This document shows, in pieces, positions 49,099 to 49,942 of a stretch of DNA of 49,942 nt (the first letter of the stretch is position 1; each line of letters opens with the position of its first letter). The stretch covers positions 1-49,942 of the forward strand of contig JAFMKX010000003.1 in assembly GCA_017852615.1 (NCBI GenBank), given 5' to 3'. A program made the position numbers and the translations under genes. The notes beneath the pieces were generated by a model. It searched no databases and was not told the origin of the DNA. It saw nothing but the letters and a program-made list of their open reading frames with translations. This DNA is from Pontimonas sp. GTDB lineage: Bacteria > Actinomycetota > Actinomycetes > Actinomycetales > Microbacteriaceae.

Positions 49099-49942
49099 TA
49101 GTGTGCTCCTCGTTTGGTGGAACCCAGCCCACGGTCCCGTGCGATGAGATCAGCTACCGTTTCGCCTTCGACCATAAGTTCGTGGGTGCCTTGGTGGACC
49201 GCAACAACGCTGGGGCGCCCGACCGCGTTGTAGTTACTGGAGAGTGAGTAGCAATAGGCCCCCGTGGCCGCCACGGCCAGGATGTCACCGGGGGCAACAT
49301 CGCCGGGTAGGAAATCAACATCGACGACAATGTCGCCACTTTCACAATGTTTGCCCACCACTCGAACAAGCGCGGGCGGAGCATCCGAAACCCTAGAGAC
49401 GATGCGCGCGCTGTAGTGCGCTCCATACAACGCCGGCCTGGCATTGTCACTCATTCCACCATCGACACTCACATAGAGCCTGGTGGCCACAGACGAATCG
49501 GGAAGGGTAACCGCCACAGGCTTGACCACACCCACGCGATACAGGGTGATTCCCGCGGGCCCGGAAATGATTCGGCCTGGTTCAAACGCGAGGTGTGGCA
49601 TCGGTAGTCCGCGAGACGATGTTTCGTGGGCCACATGATCCACAATTTGAGGAATCAAATCAGCGATGTCCATCGGGTCATCCGCTTCGGTATAGGCGAT
49701 GCCAAAACCGCCCCCGAGATTCATAGTCGGCACCTCGCCTGTTTCGAGAAGTCGCGCGTAGAGATCCACGAGCCTTGTCGCGGATTCCACAAAGCCTTCC
49801 ACGGCAAAAATTTGGGAACCGATGTGAGAGTGCAGACCCACGAATTCGAGATTCGGAAGTTCACGCGCCCGCTGAGCTAGGTCGAAGGCTTCACTGGGCG
49901 AGAGGCCAAACTTTTGATCCTCGCGCGCAGTAGCCAAGTAAT
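49098..49942 (-). CDS. lysA: Diaminopimelate decarboxylase, C-terminal part (cut by window edge)
   Basis: Last enzyme of lysine synthesis, a fold-type III PLP enzyme. Visible are GLHSHIGSQIF, GGGFGIAY, EPGRIISGPAG and the catalytic Cys in KHCESGDIVV near the C-terminal barrel. The frame is open through the window end, so the N-terminal part with the PLP lysine lies outside. With dapA and dapB it shows the lysine path is split over this window. Followed by hom with one-base overlap. Confidence 0.95.
   Translation of the reverse strand, partial: YLATAREDQKFGLSPSEAFDLAQRARELPNLEFVGLHSHIGSQIFAVEGFVESATRLVDLYARLLETGEVPTMNLGGGFGIAYTEADDPMDIADLIPQIVDHVAHETSSRGLPMPHLAFEPGRIISGPAGITLYRVGVVKPVAVTLPDSSVATRLYVSVDGGMSDNARPALYGAHYSARIVSRVSDAPPALVRVVGKHCESGDIVVDVDFLPGDVAPGDILAVAATGAYCYSLSSNYNAVGRPSVVAVHQGTHELMVEGETVADLIARDRGLGSTKRGAH

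Noticed and set aside
49260..49942. Amino-acid-responsive riboswitch or T-box before hom/thrC
   Set aside because: lysA, hom, thrC and thrB overlap or nearly touch, leaving no room for a leader; any such element would be upstream of lysA, outside the window.

Overview
The window is a gene-dense, moderate-GC stretch of an actinobacterial chromosome. ThyX, the dapA-rnj pair, the lysA-hom-thrC-thrB-rho-prfA-prmC-sua5-wecA-atpI order and the short epsilon subunit all point to Actinobacteria. Protein flavour and tight packing suggest a streamlined member of the Microbacteriaceae, but the species cannot be fixed from sequence alone. There are no rRNA or tRNA genes, insertion sequences, prophage genes or CRISPR arrays that I can see, and no gene-free stretch longer than about 170 bases. 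Several genes start at or a few bases below a TANNNT -10 box, so leaderless mRNAs look common.

Layout. 1-7164: lysine and DNA-precursor genes on the minus strand (dapB, a small membrane protein, thyX, dapA, RNase J, the first codons of a probable hydrolase). A plus-strand operon for thioredoxin, DUF4395, OsmC and a TIGR01777 epimerase lies among them. 7199-9219: a sulfur-stress unit, in which a CoA-disulfide-reductase/rhodanese fusion precedes a CsoR-family repressor with Cys-Ala-Cys instead of Cys-His-Cys, with a perfect CsoR-type operator in front. 9217-15292: an MpaB-like oxygenase, an FKBP lipoprotein, a second OsmC, gabT, an asparaginase and alanine dehydrogenase. 15267-19705: a two-domain FtsK/EccC-like ATPase, a zinc-ribbon protein with a degenerate FHA domain and a divergent membrane-anchored protein with an HExxH motif. 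19767-20988: ogt and yaaA. 20988-27799: atpBEFHAGDC. 27904-39092: a polyamine uptake and catabolism block with a divergent Sua5-like paralogue at its atp end. 39104-49942: atpI-like, wecA, sua5, a HAD hydrolase (opposite strand), prmC, prfA, rho, thrB, thrC, hom and partial lysA.

How the genes work together. The polyamine block imports putrescine or spermidine (PotABCD), transaminates it (SpuC-like), and oxidises the aminoaldehyde to GABA (PatD-like). GabT, 15 kb away, can take GABA to succinate semialdehyde. Alanine dehydrogenase can recycle the alanine made by a pyruvate-linked transaminase. LysA, DapA and DapB with Hom, ThrB and ThrC cover parts of the aspartate family.

The points most worth a second look are these. 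(1) A Rho protein whose P-loop, Q-loop and R-loop depart from the normally invariant sequences, behind a leader with overlapping hairpins. (2) The 11 kb polyamine block lies between atpI and atpB, and atpB there has no ATG, GTG or TTG in front of its conserved N-terminus; a CTG with a Shine-Dalgarno is the best start. (3) The Sua5 paralogue beside atpB lacks the catalytic motifs. (4) The CstR-like sulfur operon has a visible operator. (5) The ATPase/FHA/HExxH locus resembles a stripped-down type VII secretion module with no visible substrate gene.
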